Source: Winogradskyella helgolandensis (GTDB taxonomy: Bacteria > Bacteroidota > Bacteroidia > Flavobacteriales > Flavobacteriaceae). From it: a DNA stretch of 64,000 nt. Shown here in pieces: positions 7,624 to 16,681 of this stretch. The stretch spans positions 3,733,501 to 3,797,500 of the forward strand of contig NZ_JABFHO010000001.1 in the NCBI RefSeq assembly GCF_013404085.1. Reading direction: 5' to 3'. Each line of letters opens with the position of its first letter. The first letter of the stretch is position 1. The notes under the pieces are model-generated. The model was not told where the DNA came from. It saw only the letters and a list, made by a program, of their open reading frames with translations, and ran no database searches. The translations under genes and the position numbers were made by a program.

Positions 7624-8346
7624 TTAGTAACGTTTTCTATTATTAGTATATTTTTTCTTATTTGAAGATGTATTCTTTTTGTTAGAATTGCTTTTACCAC
7701 CATACTTAGATTTGGTACGCATTAAACTTGTAGAATCACTAAGATCTTCATCCGTGTTTTTCAAGTCTATTTTACCACCTGAAAGCTCAAACAAATGCTT
7801 ATAAATTACATCATCTTCAACCGTGTCTTTATTCCAATTTAAAAAACACTTTTTCATGTGATTTGCGATTGTAAAAGTCAAAGCTTCTTTTAATTCACCA
7901 TCTTCCCAACCTACAGCAACATCAATCATCGTCTTAATATTATTACCATAAAAACGATATTTAGGGAAGTTCTGCGGGTATTTTAAAGGTTCTGGTTTAG
8001 CATGGATTTCTTCTCTTGAAGGTTCGCCATAAGGTGCATCAACATCAATTTTAAAATCTGCCATTATAAACAATTGATCCCATAATTTATGTTGAAAATC
8101 TGGCACATCTCTTAAATGTGGTTGTAGATTTCCCATTACAGCAATAATCGCCTTGGCTACTTTATTACGCTCTTCTTTTGTTTCGCGAGTCTTAGCGTAA
8201 TTAATCATCTTTTGCAGATGACGTCCATATTCTGGTATAATTAAATGCTCGCGCTCTGTGTTGTATTCTAAATCGTCAATCAAAATTGTAAAATGTGTAT
8301 GTGTAGTATATAAGTTTAAACCTGAAGTCTCTAGGTTTTGTTGCAA
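7624..8346 (-). CDS. DUF4290 domain-containing protein
   Basis: A protein of 240 residues from the ATG at 8346. Homologues as I recall them begin near DLEYNTEREHLIIPEYGRHLQKMI, so the TTG at 8283 (219 residues) is a plausible true start; the first 21 residues (MQQNLETSGLNLYTTHTHF) look unlike the family. The body is helical. The last 45 residues are a Lys/Asn/Ser-rich basic tail that could bind nucleic acid. Function unknown. It sits between DUF493 and murA in what looks like one transcript, a gene order common in Flavobacteriaceae. Confidence 0.88.
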   Translation of the reverse strand: MQQNLETSGLNLYTTHTHFTILIDDLEYNTEREHLIIPEYGRHLQKMINYAKTRETKEERNKVAKAIIAVMGNLQPHLRDVPDFQHKLWDQLFIMADFKIDVDAPYGEPSREEIHAKPEPLKYPQNFPKYRFYGNNIKTMIDVAVGWEDGELKEALTFTIANHMKKCFLNWNKDTVEDDVIYKHLFELSGGKIDLKNTDEDLSDSTSLMRTKSKYGGKSNSNKKNTSSNKKKYTNNRKRY

Positions 8347-8378
8347 AGTACGAAAAAATATGAAGCTTATATCAAAAA

Positions 8379-8672
8379 TTAAAGGGAAATTACTCCTTCT
8401 ACATTTTCAGCGACATCCTTATATTTTGCAATCACTTCTTCAGGGTTTTTTAACCTCACATTAATAGAAACACTTGTGTATTTTCCGTTTTTAGATTCTG
8501 TAGTCGTAATAACAGCCCCTAAATTATCAAAAAGAGCCTCAATGTGATTAACTCCTGAACCTTTAGAAAGCACAATAAATTTATATAAATATATAGATGG
8601 CCAAGTGGCTGTATCGTAAAGTTGAGATTTTAATTTGTCGTAAAACTCGTCTGTTTTTTTAGAATTATCCAT
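8379..8672 (-). CDS. DUF493 family protein (YbeD-like)
   Basis: A 97-residue protein with a ferredoxin-like beta-alpha pattern: FYDKLKSQLYDTATWPSIYLYKFIV, then TTTESKNGKYTSVSINVRLKNPEEVI. This is typical of the DUF493/YbeD ACT-like fold. The role in flavobacteria is unknown. It is the first gene of a probable DUF493-DUF4290-murA operon and is divergent from the ATPase gene at 8751, with 78 AT-rich bases between them for both promoters. Confidence 0.88.
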   Translation of the reverse strand: MDNSKKTDEFYDKLKSQLYDTATWPSIYLYKFIVLSKGSGVNHIEALFDNLGAVITTTESKNGKYTSVSINVRLKNPEEVIAKYKDVAENVEGVISL

Positions 8673-8750
8673 GATGAAATTTTTCAGTTGTAAAGATACG
8701 TTTAACTTTACATTTTTATCTTTTATTTTTACATCAAAAATACTGCCAAT

Positions 8751-9293
8751 TTGAATCCGAAAAAAGTTGTTATCGCAGGTGGACCAGGAACTGGAAAAAC
8801 CACAATCATCAATGAGTTAAAAAAACATGAGTTCTTATGCTACGATGAAATCTCTAGACAAATCACCTTGCAAGCTAGAAAAGATGGTATTGAACAACTT
8901 TTTCTAACGGAACCGCTTTTGTTTAGCGAAAAACTTTTAGAAGGTAGAGCAAAACAATTTGCGGATGCCCAAAACGAATCTGAAACTGTTGTTTTTTTAG
9001 ACAGAGGTTTACCAGATGTTATTGCTTATATGGATTATATTGGAGACCATTATCCTGAGAATTTTGTAACGACCTGTGAAAGTCACAAGTACGATTCCAT
9101 CTTCATTTTAGCACCATGGCAAGAGATCTTTACAAGTGATAGCGAACGCTACGAAAATTTTGAAGAAGCCATTGAAATTCATCAACATTTAATAGAAACC
9201 TATAAGCGTTTTGGATATCATTTAATTGATGTACCTTTTGGAAGTGTAGAAACTAGAGTTGAATTTATTCTAGAGTCCTTAAATTTGCAGTAG
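8751..9293 (+). CDS. AAA_28-type P-loop ATPase/kinase-like protein
   Basis: A 180-residue protein with Walker A GGPGTGKTT (residues 10-18) right at the N-terminus and a DRGLPD motif near residue 84, resembling NadR/thymidylate kinase-like P-loop proteins (AAA_28 family). The TTG at 8751 is needed as start because it gives MNPKKVVIAGGPG and no ATG lies nearby. It probably phosphorylates or binds a small molecule in the cytoplasm; the substrate is not apparent. Divergent from DUF493 and apparently monocistronic. Confidence 0.85.
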   Translation: MNPKKVVIAGGPGTGKTTIINELKKHEFLCYDEISRQITLQARKDGIEQLFLTEPLLFSEKLLEGRAKQFADAQNESETVVFLDRGLPDVIAYMDYIGDHYPENFVTTCESHKYDSIFILAPWQEIFTSDSERYENFEEAIEIHQHLIETYKRFGYHLIDVPFGSVETRVEFILESLNLQ

Positions 9294-9555
9294 TACCAAT
9301 TTCTCTATGGTATGCCGTATTTCAAATTTGAATTATTTTTAGTTCAGATGAAATAGAAATCAAAGATTCACGAACTCCTTATTTTAATTCAATAGAGTTG
9401 TGAGCTAAAATCAAAGCATAGCAATAGTTACGGTTTTATTTTATATTAATATATGAGTAAAAAAGAATTGAGAAGCACATCACGAACACCAATTCATAAA
9501 ATTGAAAAAAGTGAGTAAACATATTAAAGCGATTTTAGATAGTTAAATTGGCATA

Positions 9556-11451
9556 ATGCATCCTATAGAAGTTTTAGAACGGTATTGGAATCATACCTCC
9601 TTTAGACCGTTTCAAGAAGATATTATAAATTCGGTTTTAAACCGTGAAGATACCTTTGCTCTATTACCAACGGGCGGAGGCAAATCGGTTTGCTTTCAAA
9701 TTCCGGCTTTGATTCAAGATGGCATTTGTATTGTTATTTCGCCTTTAATTGCGTTAATGAAAGACCAAGTCAATACGTTAAAGGCTAAAGGGATAAAAGC
9801 CATTGCATTAACGTCTGGCATGTCTTATAAAGATATAGACACTCAATTAGATAATTGTATTTACGGGAATTATAAGTTTTTATACCTTTCGCCAGAACGA
9901 TTACAACAGCCTTTAGTACAAGAACGTATTCAGCAAATGCGTGTGAATTTAATTGCTGTAGATGAAGCACATTGTATAAGTCAATGGGGAAATGATTTTA
10001 GACCAGCTTACAAAAACATTTCAACTTTACGTCAAATGCATCCGCACGTTAATTGTATTGCATTAACGGCTAGTGCAAAGTACGATGTCATAAATGATAT
10101 TGTTGAAAATCTAGATTTTATAAATCCTAAAATCTACAAAGCTTCTTTTGCACGACCAAATATTGCTTATAATGTTGTTCATACAGACGATAAACTATTT
10201 CAATTACAACATCTTTTAAAAAAATATTCTGGATCGTCTATTATATATGTTAGAACCCGAAGAGCAACAATTGATATTCATAATTTTTTAAATGCTAAAG
10301 GGTTTTCCTCTACATTTTACCATGGCGGCATTACCAATAAAGAAAAGCAAGAACGTTTGTACCAATGGGCAAATGGGCAGAAACAAATTATGGTGGCTAC
10401 CACAGCTTTTGGAATGGGAATTGATAAAGCCGATGTTAAAACCGTTATTCACATTAATTTACCCGAAAGTATAGAAAGTTATTACCAAGAAGCCGGACGT
10501 GCTGGTAGAAATGGAAAATTAGCCTATGCCGTTATATTGAAACAACATATAGACGAAGACCATTTGCGAAATCAATTCTTAAACAACTTACCTTCAGTTG
10601 CTTTCGTAAAAACGGTTTATAATAAGTTGTGTAATTATTTTCAAATCTCTTATGGAGAAGGAGAAAATACGTTGCATCAATTCGATTTTAAGTCCTTTTG
10701 CAATCACTATAAATTAAATGCGAGCATTACTTACAATGCATTACTGCTTTTAGATCGCAATGCTATTATAACACTCACACAGCATTTTAATTTTAGGACT
10801 AAAATTCAATTTATAACCACAAATGCGGTTTTATTTCAATATTTAGAAACGCATTTAGATTTAAATATTTTGGTAAAAGTACTCCTCAGAACTTATGGAG
10901 GAATTTTTGATTATGACACAAAAGTGAATCTCAGTTTGGTGGTTGACAAAGTAAATCTTCCCGAAAAACAAGTGATTGCACAATTACAACGTTTAGAAAA
11001 GGACGAGGTGATTAGCTTACAAATGGCAAATACAGATTCTGAAATCACCTTTTTAAAACCTCGTGAAGATGACATCACTATCAACCCCATTGCAAAAACA
11101 ATAATACAACAGCACACATTAAAGCATCAACAAATAGAAGCTGTATTGAATTATGTAAAGAATGATTCGGTTTGTAGAAGTCAACAACTCCTGCGCTATT
11201 TTGGAGAGAAGACCAATAAAACTTGTGGTATATGTTCGGTATGTGTTGCTAAAACAGCAAACAAAAACACCAGCCCAAATGACACTATAACACTTCAAAT
11301 TTTGAAAGCATTACAAGCTGAAACCTTATCTTCGCGACAATTAATACAATATATTAATTGTTCTGAAAAAGTACTATTACAAAGTCTTTCAGAACTTATA
11401 GAACTAAATAAAATTAAATTAACACACGCTAATACTTACACACTTGTATGA
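9556..11451 (+). CDS. recQ: RecQ family ATP-dependent DNA helicase
   Basis: A 631-residue superfamily 2 helicase. Motifs in order are: RPFQEDII (motif 0), LPTGGGKSVCFQIPAL (Walker A), VDEAHCISQWGNDFRPAY (DEAH plus the aromatic loop, with Asn where His is usual), GMGIDKADV and QEAGRAGRNG (motif VI). The Cys cluster CRSQQLLRYFG-CGICSVC sits late, near residue 540, followed by a winged-helix-like end, and there is no clear HRDC domain. This layout is normal for the shorter Bacteroidota RecQ. It unwinds DNA 3' to 5' in repair and fork rescue. Its stop overlaps the start of fmt by 4 bases. Confidence 0.94.
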   Translation: MHPIEVLERYWNHTSFRPFQEDIINSVLNREDTFALLPTGGGKSVCFQIPALIQDGICIVISPLIALMKDQVNTLKAKGIKAIALTSGMSYKDIDTQLDNCIYGNYKFLYLSPERLQQPLVQERIQQMRVNLIAVDEAHCISQWGNDFRPAYKNISTLRQMHPHVNCIALTASAKYDVINDIVENLDFINPKIYKASFARPNIAYNVVHTDDKLFQLQHLLKKYSGSSIIYVRTRRATIDIHNFLNAKGFSSTFYHGGITNKEKQERLYQWANGQKQIMVATTAFGMGIDKADVKTVIHINLPESIESYYQEAGRAGRNGKLAYAVILKQHIDEDHLRNQFLNNLPSVAFVKTVYNKLCNYFQISYGEGENTLHQFDFKSFCNHYKLNASITYNALLLLDRNAIITLTQHFNFRTKIQFITTNAVLFQYLETHLDLNILVKVLLRTYGGIFDYDTKVNLSLVVDKVNLPEKQVIAQLQRLEKDEVISLQMANTDSEITFLKPREDDITINPIAKTIIQQHTLKHQQIEAVLNYVKNDSVCRSQQLLRYFGEKTNKTCGICSVCVAKTANKNTSPNDTITLQILKALQAETLSSRQLIQYINCSEKVLLQSLSELIELNKIKLTHANTYTLV

Positions 11452-12407
11452 CACATAAACGTGATTTACGCATCGTTTTTATGGGCACTCCAGATTTTGC
11501 GGTTGCCACATTAAAAGCACTTATAGATAATAATTATAACGTTGTTGGAGTTATAACTGCTCCGGATAGACCTGCAGGACGTGGTCAAAAATTAAGAGCT
11601 TCTGCCGTAAAAGAATTCGCTTTAGAGCAGAAGTTAAATATTTTACAACCCACAAATTTAAAAGCAGAACCGTTTTTAGAAGAATTGAAAGCTTTAAATG
11701 CCAATTTACAAATTATAGTGGCGTTTAGAATGTTACCAAAAGTGGTTTGGCAAATGCCCGAATACGGAACGTTTAACCTTCATGCCTCCTTATTACCACA
11801 ATATAGAGGAGCAGCTCCAATTCATTGGGCTATTATTAATGGAGAAACTAAAACAGGAGTTACGACCTTTTTTATAGATGAAAAAATTGATACAGGTGCT
11901 ATCATTCAAAGTGAAGAAACTGAAATTAAAGCAACAACAACAGTTGGTGAGTTGCATGATGATTTAATGACTATTGGAAGTGAATTGGTAATTAAAACTG
12001 TAGAACATATTGAAGCGGATACGGTCTCTACAACGATTCAACCACAAACAGACGATTTAAAAACAGCTTACAAACTAAATCGTGAGAACTGTAAAATAGA
12101 TTGGTCGCAACCTATAGATACCATATATAATAAAATTAGAGGTTTAAATCCATTTCCAGCGGCTTGGTGTTATTTAGATAATAGCGAAAGTGAACCATTA
12201 TCTGTAAAATTATATGAAGTAGAAAAACAAGATGAAGATCATAAACATGCCAATGGAAGTATAATCACATCTAAAGACGAACTAAAAGTCGCATGCCAAG
12301 GAGGTTACATAAATATTATAGAGATTCAACTTCCAGGAAAGCGCAAAATGAAAGTAAAATCTTTACTTAATGGGTTTAGTTTTTCTGAATCTTCAAAACT
12401 GCTCTAA
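11448..12407 (+). CDS. fmt: methionyl-tRNA formyltransferase
   Basis: Fmt transfers a formyl group from 10-formyl-THF to initiator Met-tRNA. The 319-residue protein shows the N-terminal formyltransferase fold (VFMGTPDFAV), the catalytic region FNLHASLLPQYRGAAPIHWAI with Asn and His, the downstream IDTGAII Asp, and the C-terminal domain with KIRGLNPFPAAW. The ATGA overlap with recQ indicates translational coupling. HU follows, but with its own promoter at 12512. Confidence 0.96.
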   Translation: MTHKRDLRIVFMGTPDFAVATLKALIDNNYNVVGVITAPDRPAGRGQKLRASAVKEFALEQKLNILQPTNLKAEPFLEELKALNANLQIIVAFRMLPKVVWQMPEYGTFNLHASLLPQYRGAAPIHWAIINGETKTGVTTFFIDEKIDTGAIIQSEETEIKATTTVGELHDDLMTIGSELVIKTVEHIEADTVSTTIQPQTDDLKTAYKLNRENCKIDWSQPIDTIYNKIRGLNPFPAAWCYLDNSESEPLSVKLYEVEKQDEDHKHANGSIITSKDELKVACQGGYINIIEIQLPGKRKMKVKSLLNGFSFSESSKLL

Positions 12408-12511
12408 ACCCTTATTATCATTGGTTTTACAAAAACTCCGATGAAATACATAACCTTTATTAACAAATGTCCCAAGTTATTAACAAAAAGCCGTATTTCC
12501 CTTGCTATTAC

Positions 12512-12541
12512 TTGTGTAGCTTAATATTCCTAATAATTTTG
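12512..12541 (+). promoter_or_regulatory. Bacteroidota-type promoter of the HU gene
   Basis: TTG at 12512-12514, 19 bases, then TAATTTTG at 12534-12541 matches the -33 TTG / -7 TAnnTTTG consensus of this phylum. The HU start codon follows 63 bases downstream, and no Shine-Dalgarno sequence is seen. Confidence 0.65.
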
Positions 12542-12604
12542 TGTACGGATTTTAAATATCTATTATTTTAGAATCGAAATTTTAACAATTTAAATTTAAT
12601 ATTT

Positions 12605-12877
12605 ATGAACAAAACAGATTTAATCAATGGAATGGCAGAGAACGCTGGAATTACTAAGGCAGCTGCTAAAAAAGCATTAGACTCATTATTAGTGGACATC
12701 GAAGGATCTTTACAAAAAGGAAACAGAGTTTCTTTAGTAGGATTTGGTTCTTGGTCAGTTTCTAGAAGAGCCGCAAGAGACGGAAGAAACCCACAGACTG
12801 GTAAAACTATAAAAATTAAAGCTAAAAATGTAGTGAAATTTAAGGCAGGTTCTGACTTAAGTAGCGCTGTAAACTAA
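12605..12877 (+). CDS. HU family DNA-binding protein
   Basis: A 90-residue histone-like protein that bends and compacts DNA as a dimer. The N-terminal helices (NKTDLINGMAENAGITKAAA) and the beta-arm signature GRNPQTGKTIKIKA (residues 62-75) are intact, including the Pro that intercalates in DNA. The gene has its own promoter and a strong terminator and its codon use looks optimal for the host, so it is probably highly expressed. Confidence 0.95.
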   Translation: MNKTDLINGMAENAGITKAAAKKALDSLLVDIEGSLQKGNRVSLVGFGSWSVSRRAARDGRNPQTGKTIKIKAKNVVKFKAGSDLSSAVN

Positions 12878-12900
12878 GACATTTTTTGTTTGAAATACAG

Positions 12901-12929
12901 AACCTGCTCCATGAGCAGGTTTTTTTTTG
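12901..12929 (+). terminator. rho-independent terminator after HU
   Basis: AACCTGCT-ccatg-AGCAGGTT forms an 8-bp stem followed directly by a run of T. It lies 23 bases after the HU stop codon. Confidence 0.9.
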
Positions 12930-13063
12930 CTTAAATTATAAAGGCTTTTTATTAAATAAATAAAAACTTTTTTAAATGCGATATCACACATTTAAATAGG
13001 TATTAGTTGTTTTTTTAACAAAAAAAACATAGATTTAGTCATAATAAATTTATAAAAGCCAGA

Positions 13064-13618
13064 ATGAACAAACCCGAAAAAGGCAATTTACTCATTGCCG
13101 AGCCATCTATTATCGGTGATATTTCATTTAATCGTGCTGTGATTCTCTTAGCCGATCACAACGCTTTAGGTTCGGTTGGATTTATTTTAAATAAACCGCT
13201 AGACTATAATCTTAAAGACCTAATAGAAGGTACTGAGTCTGAATTTCCTGTTTATAATGGTGGACCAGTAGAACAAGACAACCTATATTTTATTCATAAA
13301 TCACCAGAATTAATTCCTAATAGTATTGAAATATCGCATGGTATTTTTTGGGGAGGAGATTTTAATATTGTATTGAACTTAATTAATAAAGGAAAAATAT
13401 CTACTGGAGATATTCGCTTCTTTTTAGGCTATTCTGGATGGGACGAACAACAATTAGATAATGAACTTAAATCTAATGCTTGGTTAGTTTCTGAAAATAT
13501 CTACAATAAAGAAATCATTTCTAAGCCATGTAATACGTTTTGGCGTGAAAAAATGCTAGAACTTGGTGGTGACTATAGTATTTGGTCTAATGCACCTGAG
13601 AATCCTAGTTATAATTAG
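13064..13618 (+). CDS. YqgE/AlgH family protein
   Basis: A 184-residue protein of the UPF0301 (YqgE/AlgH) family. It begins GNLLIAEPSIIGDISFNRAVILL, contains GSVGFILNKPL (residues 43-53) and the VYNGGPVEQDNLYFIH segment, and ends with a FWREKMLELGGDY motif typical of the Bacteroidota members. The biochemical role is not known; AlgH was named for an effect on alginate genes in Pseudomonas, which need not apply here. It is flanked by the HU terminator and a long gap, so it is probably transcribed alone. Confidence 0.92.
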   Translation: MNKPEKGNLLIAEPSIIGDISFNRAVILLADHNALGSVGFILNKPLDYNLKDLIEGTESEFPVYNGGPVEQDNLYFIHKSPELIPNSIEISHGIFWGGDFNIVLNLINKGKISTGDIRFFLGYSGWDEQQLDNELKSNAWLVSENIYNKEIISKPCNTFWREKMLELGGDYSIWSNAPENPSYN

Positions 13619-14218
13619 AATTTAAACTTGAATTCAAAGTTTAAGCTGATTACGAACGAAACTTCCAAATAACGTTTTCCTTCATCAGGTATTATACTAT
13701 ACCACAAGACACATTAATCAAATGTAACACTTCATCAAAAAAACCATTCCAACAGTATTGAAAATCAACAAATATTATAATAATAATCAAAAAATAAAGT
13801 TGAGAGACCAATTCAAGAACATCAAAAATATACAACACCACCTATTCCGACACAAGCGGAAACCAAGACCTTCAATTATTTAGCCTAAAACATGCAGTGA
13901 AGCGAAGGAAAGAGAAAGAATCGATGGTAGATTTAATAATAAATGAAACTCATTATATATTAGGGAAGTGCATACATTAAAGCAACTACTACCTCTCATT
14001 TTTACACCGTAACAAACAATATGTTTAGCTAAATAATTGGCAGTTTTGATCTTTTGGTTCGTTTATTCGCAGGAACTTATTTTATGGAGCTCATAATGTG
14101 CTTCGCAGTTTGCAACAAGGTAAATGCGATAGCATTCATGACTTCATATTTAATAAAACAGAAATCCAGGAACTAAAATGAACAAATAACAAACAGTTCT
14201 AACAATTCACAAACATCT
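13619..14218. other. 600-base intergenic region with a relic repeat core
   Basis: No ORF with coding character was found on either strand. A weak hairpin lies just after yqgE (about 13621-13645). At 14044-14064 the sequence TTTTGATCTTTTGGTTCGTT is an inverted relative of the AACGAACCAAAAAGTCAAAA core that occurs three times at 23.2-24.1 kb. The region is probably decayed DNA that carries dispersed repeat remnants. Confidence 0.5.
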
Positions 14219-15073
14219 TTAAGATAGCAAACGTAACTTAGCATTAAGCTTCACCAAAAGACTCTGAGCAAAATCACTCCCGTATTCTTTTTTACGATAT
14301 TTAGTAATTGGAACAATACCTTTAATAACATTAGTAATAAACAATTCATCTGCTTTTTGAAGTTCAAATGGACTAATAGATGCTTCTTCTACAGTCACAT
14401 TAATATCCTTTGATAAGAGTTCTAAAATCTGCTTTCTCATCACGCCTTTTAAACACCCTTCTTCCAAAGGTGGTGTTTTTATTTTACCATCTTTAACTAA
14501 GAATAAATTCCCATTTAAAGCTTCAAGAACACTTTTGTCAGTATTTAAAACTAAGCAATTATCTAAATCATTTTCTTTAGCGTAAATACTACCAATAACC
14601 TGAATAGCCTTATTATTAGATTTTAATCCTGACAATAACCCTGGAGCCACGAAGTAATCTTTGTATAAATCGACAACGCAATTTGCTGTTATATCAATAG
14701 TATAAAAGGGATCGTAATGTGGTTCTGCATTGATATTAAAATGCACTTGCGTGGTGTCTGAGGGTAAATATTTCCCACCTTCACCTCTATCGATATTTAA
14801 TCGGACACGCGCTGAGGCATGCAACAAATCATTGGCTTCTAAAGTTTTTAGTATTTCAGACTCTAAAAATTCCATAGTAAAATTCATAGGGATATCCATT
14901 CTAAGAATACGCATGGAAGACATTAATCTAAAATAATGGTCTTCCCAAAAGAAGATTTTACCATTCACTACTTTTAAAGTTTCAAACAGGGCATCACCAT
15001 ATTTATAACCTCTATTATTTACTGTGAGTTTTGAATCTGATTGTGAACGCAACGAACCATTAAAATTTACCAT
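14219..15073 (-). CDS. class IV PLP-dependent aminotransferase / aminodeoxychorismate lyase-like
   Basis: A 284-residue fold-type IV PLP enzyme. The N-terminus NNRGYKYGDALFETLKV (residues 19-35) and the catalytic-Lys region LLSGLKSNNKAIQV (probable PLP Lys151) are typical, and so is the C-terminal TNVIKGIVPI. The family includes branched-chain aminotransferases, D-amino-acid transaminases and 4-amino-4-deoxychorismate lyase (PabC). Length and motifs do not decide between these. The YqgE-aminotransferase-START-like gene order is common in Flavobacteriaceae. Confidence 0.88.
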   Translation of the reverse strand: MVNFNGSLRSQSDSKLTVNNRGYKYGDALFETLKVVNGKIFFWEDHYFRLMSSMRILRMDIPMNFTMEFLESEILKTLEANDLLHASARVRLNIDRGEGGKYLPSDTTQVHFNINAEPHYDPFYTIDITANCVVDLYKDYFVAPGLLSGLKSNNKAIQVIGSIYAKENDLDNCLVLNTDKSVLEALNGNLFLVKDGKIKTPPLEEGCLKGVMRKQILELLSKDINVTVEEASISPFELQKADELFITNVIKGIVPITKYRKKEYGSDFAQSLLVKLNAKLRLLS

Positions 15074-15159
15074 AAAAACACCTCTATAATCTCCTCTAGG
15101 AGATATTTTTTAAAAAATATGTATTAATAACTATGTTATTCTGACCTGAATTATAGCAT

Positions 15160-15195
15160 AAAAAAATCTCGATTTCGTTTTAAAGCGAAATCGAG
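15160..15195 (-). terminator. terminator of the START-like gene
   Basis: Read on the minus strand, TCTCGATTTCG pairs with CGAAATCGAGA around a short loop and is followed by seven T. It lies 32 bases after the stop of the gene at 15227-15619. Confidence 0.85.
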
Positions 15196-15226
15196 ACAAA
15201 GATATGATAGATTATTTTCTTAGCGC

Positions 15227-15619
15227 TTATGCTGAACCTAAAACTTGTTTCAGGCTAGAAATTTGATTAGTCCAAAGCATTTTCCCCTCTTCAATTTCAT
15301 CGTCTTCAGCAAAATCTGTAATCATTAAAGAGACATCTTTTGTGATCTCATCGACTTGAATTCGGATTTCAAAATAGCATGTTGAGCCCTCTTCATCATC
15401 ACTTAGCCAACGAAACTTAATACGTTCGCCACTTTTCTTACTTAATAATTTTGCTTGTTCTTCTGAGCCATCCCAGATAAAAGTAAATAATTCTCCACGG
15501 GAGTTAACGTTATCGGCAAACCATTCTGATAGGCCTGACGGTGTTGATATATAAGTATATATTAGTGCTGGTGATGCTTGAATCACAAACTCCATTTCGT
15601 ATTTTTCTTTATCGTCCAT
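15227..15619 (-). CDS. START-like (AHSA1/SRPBCC-type) domain protein
   Basis: A 130-residue helix-grip protein. YEMEFVIQASPALIYTYISTPSGLSEWFADNV (7-38) is the characteristic opening of AHSA1-like/START-like proteins of Bacteroidota, followed by acidic strands (WLSDDEEGSTCYFEIRIQV) and a long C-terminal helix. No signal peptide. The role is unknown; ligand binding is likely from the fold. It has its own terminator and starts about 85 bases from the divergent tRNA promoter. Confidence 0.88.
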   Translation of the reverse strand: MDDKEKYEMEFVIQASPALIYTYISTPSGLSEWFADNVNSRGELFTFIWDGSEEQAKLLSKKSGERIKFRWLSDDEEGSTCYFEIRIQVDEITKDVSLMITDFAEDDEIEEGKMLWTNQISSLKQVLGSA

Positions 15620-15704
15620 ATTGCATTGTATTATGTGCTCAATATATACAATTATAGTTGAGTTTTAAACTTTAAATAAATTTATTTTTTTTTACTTTTT
15701 ATTG

Positions 15705-15735
15705 TTTGCTGTCGTAAAATTTGTTTTTATATTTG
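15705..15735 (+). promoter_or_regulatory. Bacteroidota-type promoter of tRNA-Met
   Basis: TTTG at 15705-15708 and TATATTTG at 15728-15735 are separated by 19 bases, an excellent match to the -33/-7 consensus. The tRNA begins 64 bases downstream. Confidence 0.7.
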
Positions 15736-15799
15736 CAGCCGCAATAACGCACATGTTCAAATGGCTTATTTAATCCTTTATATGTGAATTGCGAATTAT

Positions 15800-15873
15800 G
15801 GCGAGGTAGCTCAGTTGGTTAGAGCGTTGGATTCATAACCCAGAGGTCACGAGTTCAAATCTCGTTCTCGCTA
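15800..15873 (+). tRNA. tRNA-Met (CAT anticodon), elongator type
   Basis: A 74-base cloverleaf. The acceptor is GGCGAGG pairing with TCTCGCT (two G-U pairs), the D-arm is GCTC-AGTTGGTTA-GAGC, the anticodon loop TTCATAA carries CAT, and the T-arm is ACGAG-TTCAAAT-CTCGT. The first pair is G-U, not the C1/A72 mismatch of bacterial initiators, and the anticodon stem lacks the three G-C pairs, so an elongator is more likely. The stem pair below the loop is A-C (positions 31/39), a slight irregularity. tRNA-Ile2 (lysidine-modified CAU) is a less likely alternative. CCA is not encoded. Confidence 0.93.
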
Positions 15874-15880
15874 CAGCAGT

Positions 15881-15914
15881 AAAAGTCTAGCACGAAAGTG
15901 CTGGACTTTTTTTA
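15881..15914 (+). terminator. terminator of tRNA-Met
   Basis: AAAAGTCTAGCAC-GAAA-GTGCTGGACTTTT forms a 13-bp stem (one T-G pair) with a GAAA tetraloop and a T-run. Its outer arms AAAAGTC/GACTTTT recur in every unit of the repeat array that follows. Confidence 0.9.
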
Positions 15915-15957
15915 TGCGTTGCGCCGAAGCTCGCTTCAAAGCGCAAAAGCATAAAAA

Positions 15958-16620
15958 AAGTCCATAACAATGCGCTAGCATTGTAGACTTTTACTATTGT
16001 AAAGCTCGCACTGCGAAGATTCTATAAATCTCGAAACTAAATTATCAATCTTAATAAAAAGGCCATAGTAATGCGTTAGCATTGTGGACTTTTACTATTG
16101 TAAAGCTTACATTGCGAAGATTCAGCGAAGCTAAACGAGTATAACAAAAGCGCAAAAGCATAAAAAAAGGCCATAGCAATGCGCTAGCATTGTAGACTTT
16201 TAATATTGTAAAGCTCACCTTGCGAAGATTCTATAAATCTCGAAACTAAAATATCAATCTTAATTAAAAGGCCATAACAATGCGCTAGCATTGTAGACTT
16301 TTACTATTGTAAAGCTCACACTGCGAAGATTCTATAAATCTCGAAACTAAATTATCAATCTTAATAAAAAGTCCATAGCAATCCGCTAGCATTGTAGACT
16401 TTTACTATTGCAAAACTCACACTGCGAAAATTCTATAAATCTCAAAAAACAACCAATTGTTAAAAAAAAGGCCAAAGCAACGCCCTAGCATTGCTGACTT
16501 TTACTATTGTACTGCTCACCATCAGAAGATTCAGCGAAGCTAAACGAGTATAACAAAAGCATAAAAAGCCCTCAACAATGCCCTAGCATTGTGAACCTTT
16601 ACTAGAGTTAAACACTACTG
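15958..16620. repeat. array of seven ~100-bp imperfect tandem repeats downstream of tRNA-Met
   Basis: Units begin at about 15960, 16061, 16169, 16270, 16371, 16470 and 16568 (spacings 101, 108, 101, 101, 99 and 98). Each opens with a hairpin: AAGTCC/AAGGCC, then ACAATGC-GCTA-GCATTGT, then GACTTTTACTATTGTAAAGCTCAC. Two alternative tails follow. One is TCTATAAATCTCGAAACTAA (units 1, 3, 4 and 5); the other is TTCAGCGAAGCTAAACGAG (units 2 and 6). The last unit is decayed. The units have no unique spacers, so this is not a CRISPR array, and no ORF spans them. Confidence 0.92.
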
Positions 16621-16681
16621 CAAAGATTCGTTTAAATATCAACCCAATTAAAGCTAAACAATAAAATGAATAGTTTAAGAC

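Noticed and set aside
8284..8346. First 21 residues of the DUF4290 protein
   Set aside because: They do not look like the family and may be untranslated; kept in the coordinates because TTG 8283 could not be proven as start.
9294..9555. Gap before recQ, with a 21-codon ORF near 9452
   Set aside because: Too short and without conserved character; nothing else was seen in the gap.
15958..16620. Regular repeats that could suggest a CRISPR array
   Set aside because: The units are ~100 bp and similar over their full length, with no unique spacers of constant size, and no cas genes are present.
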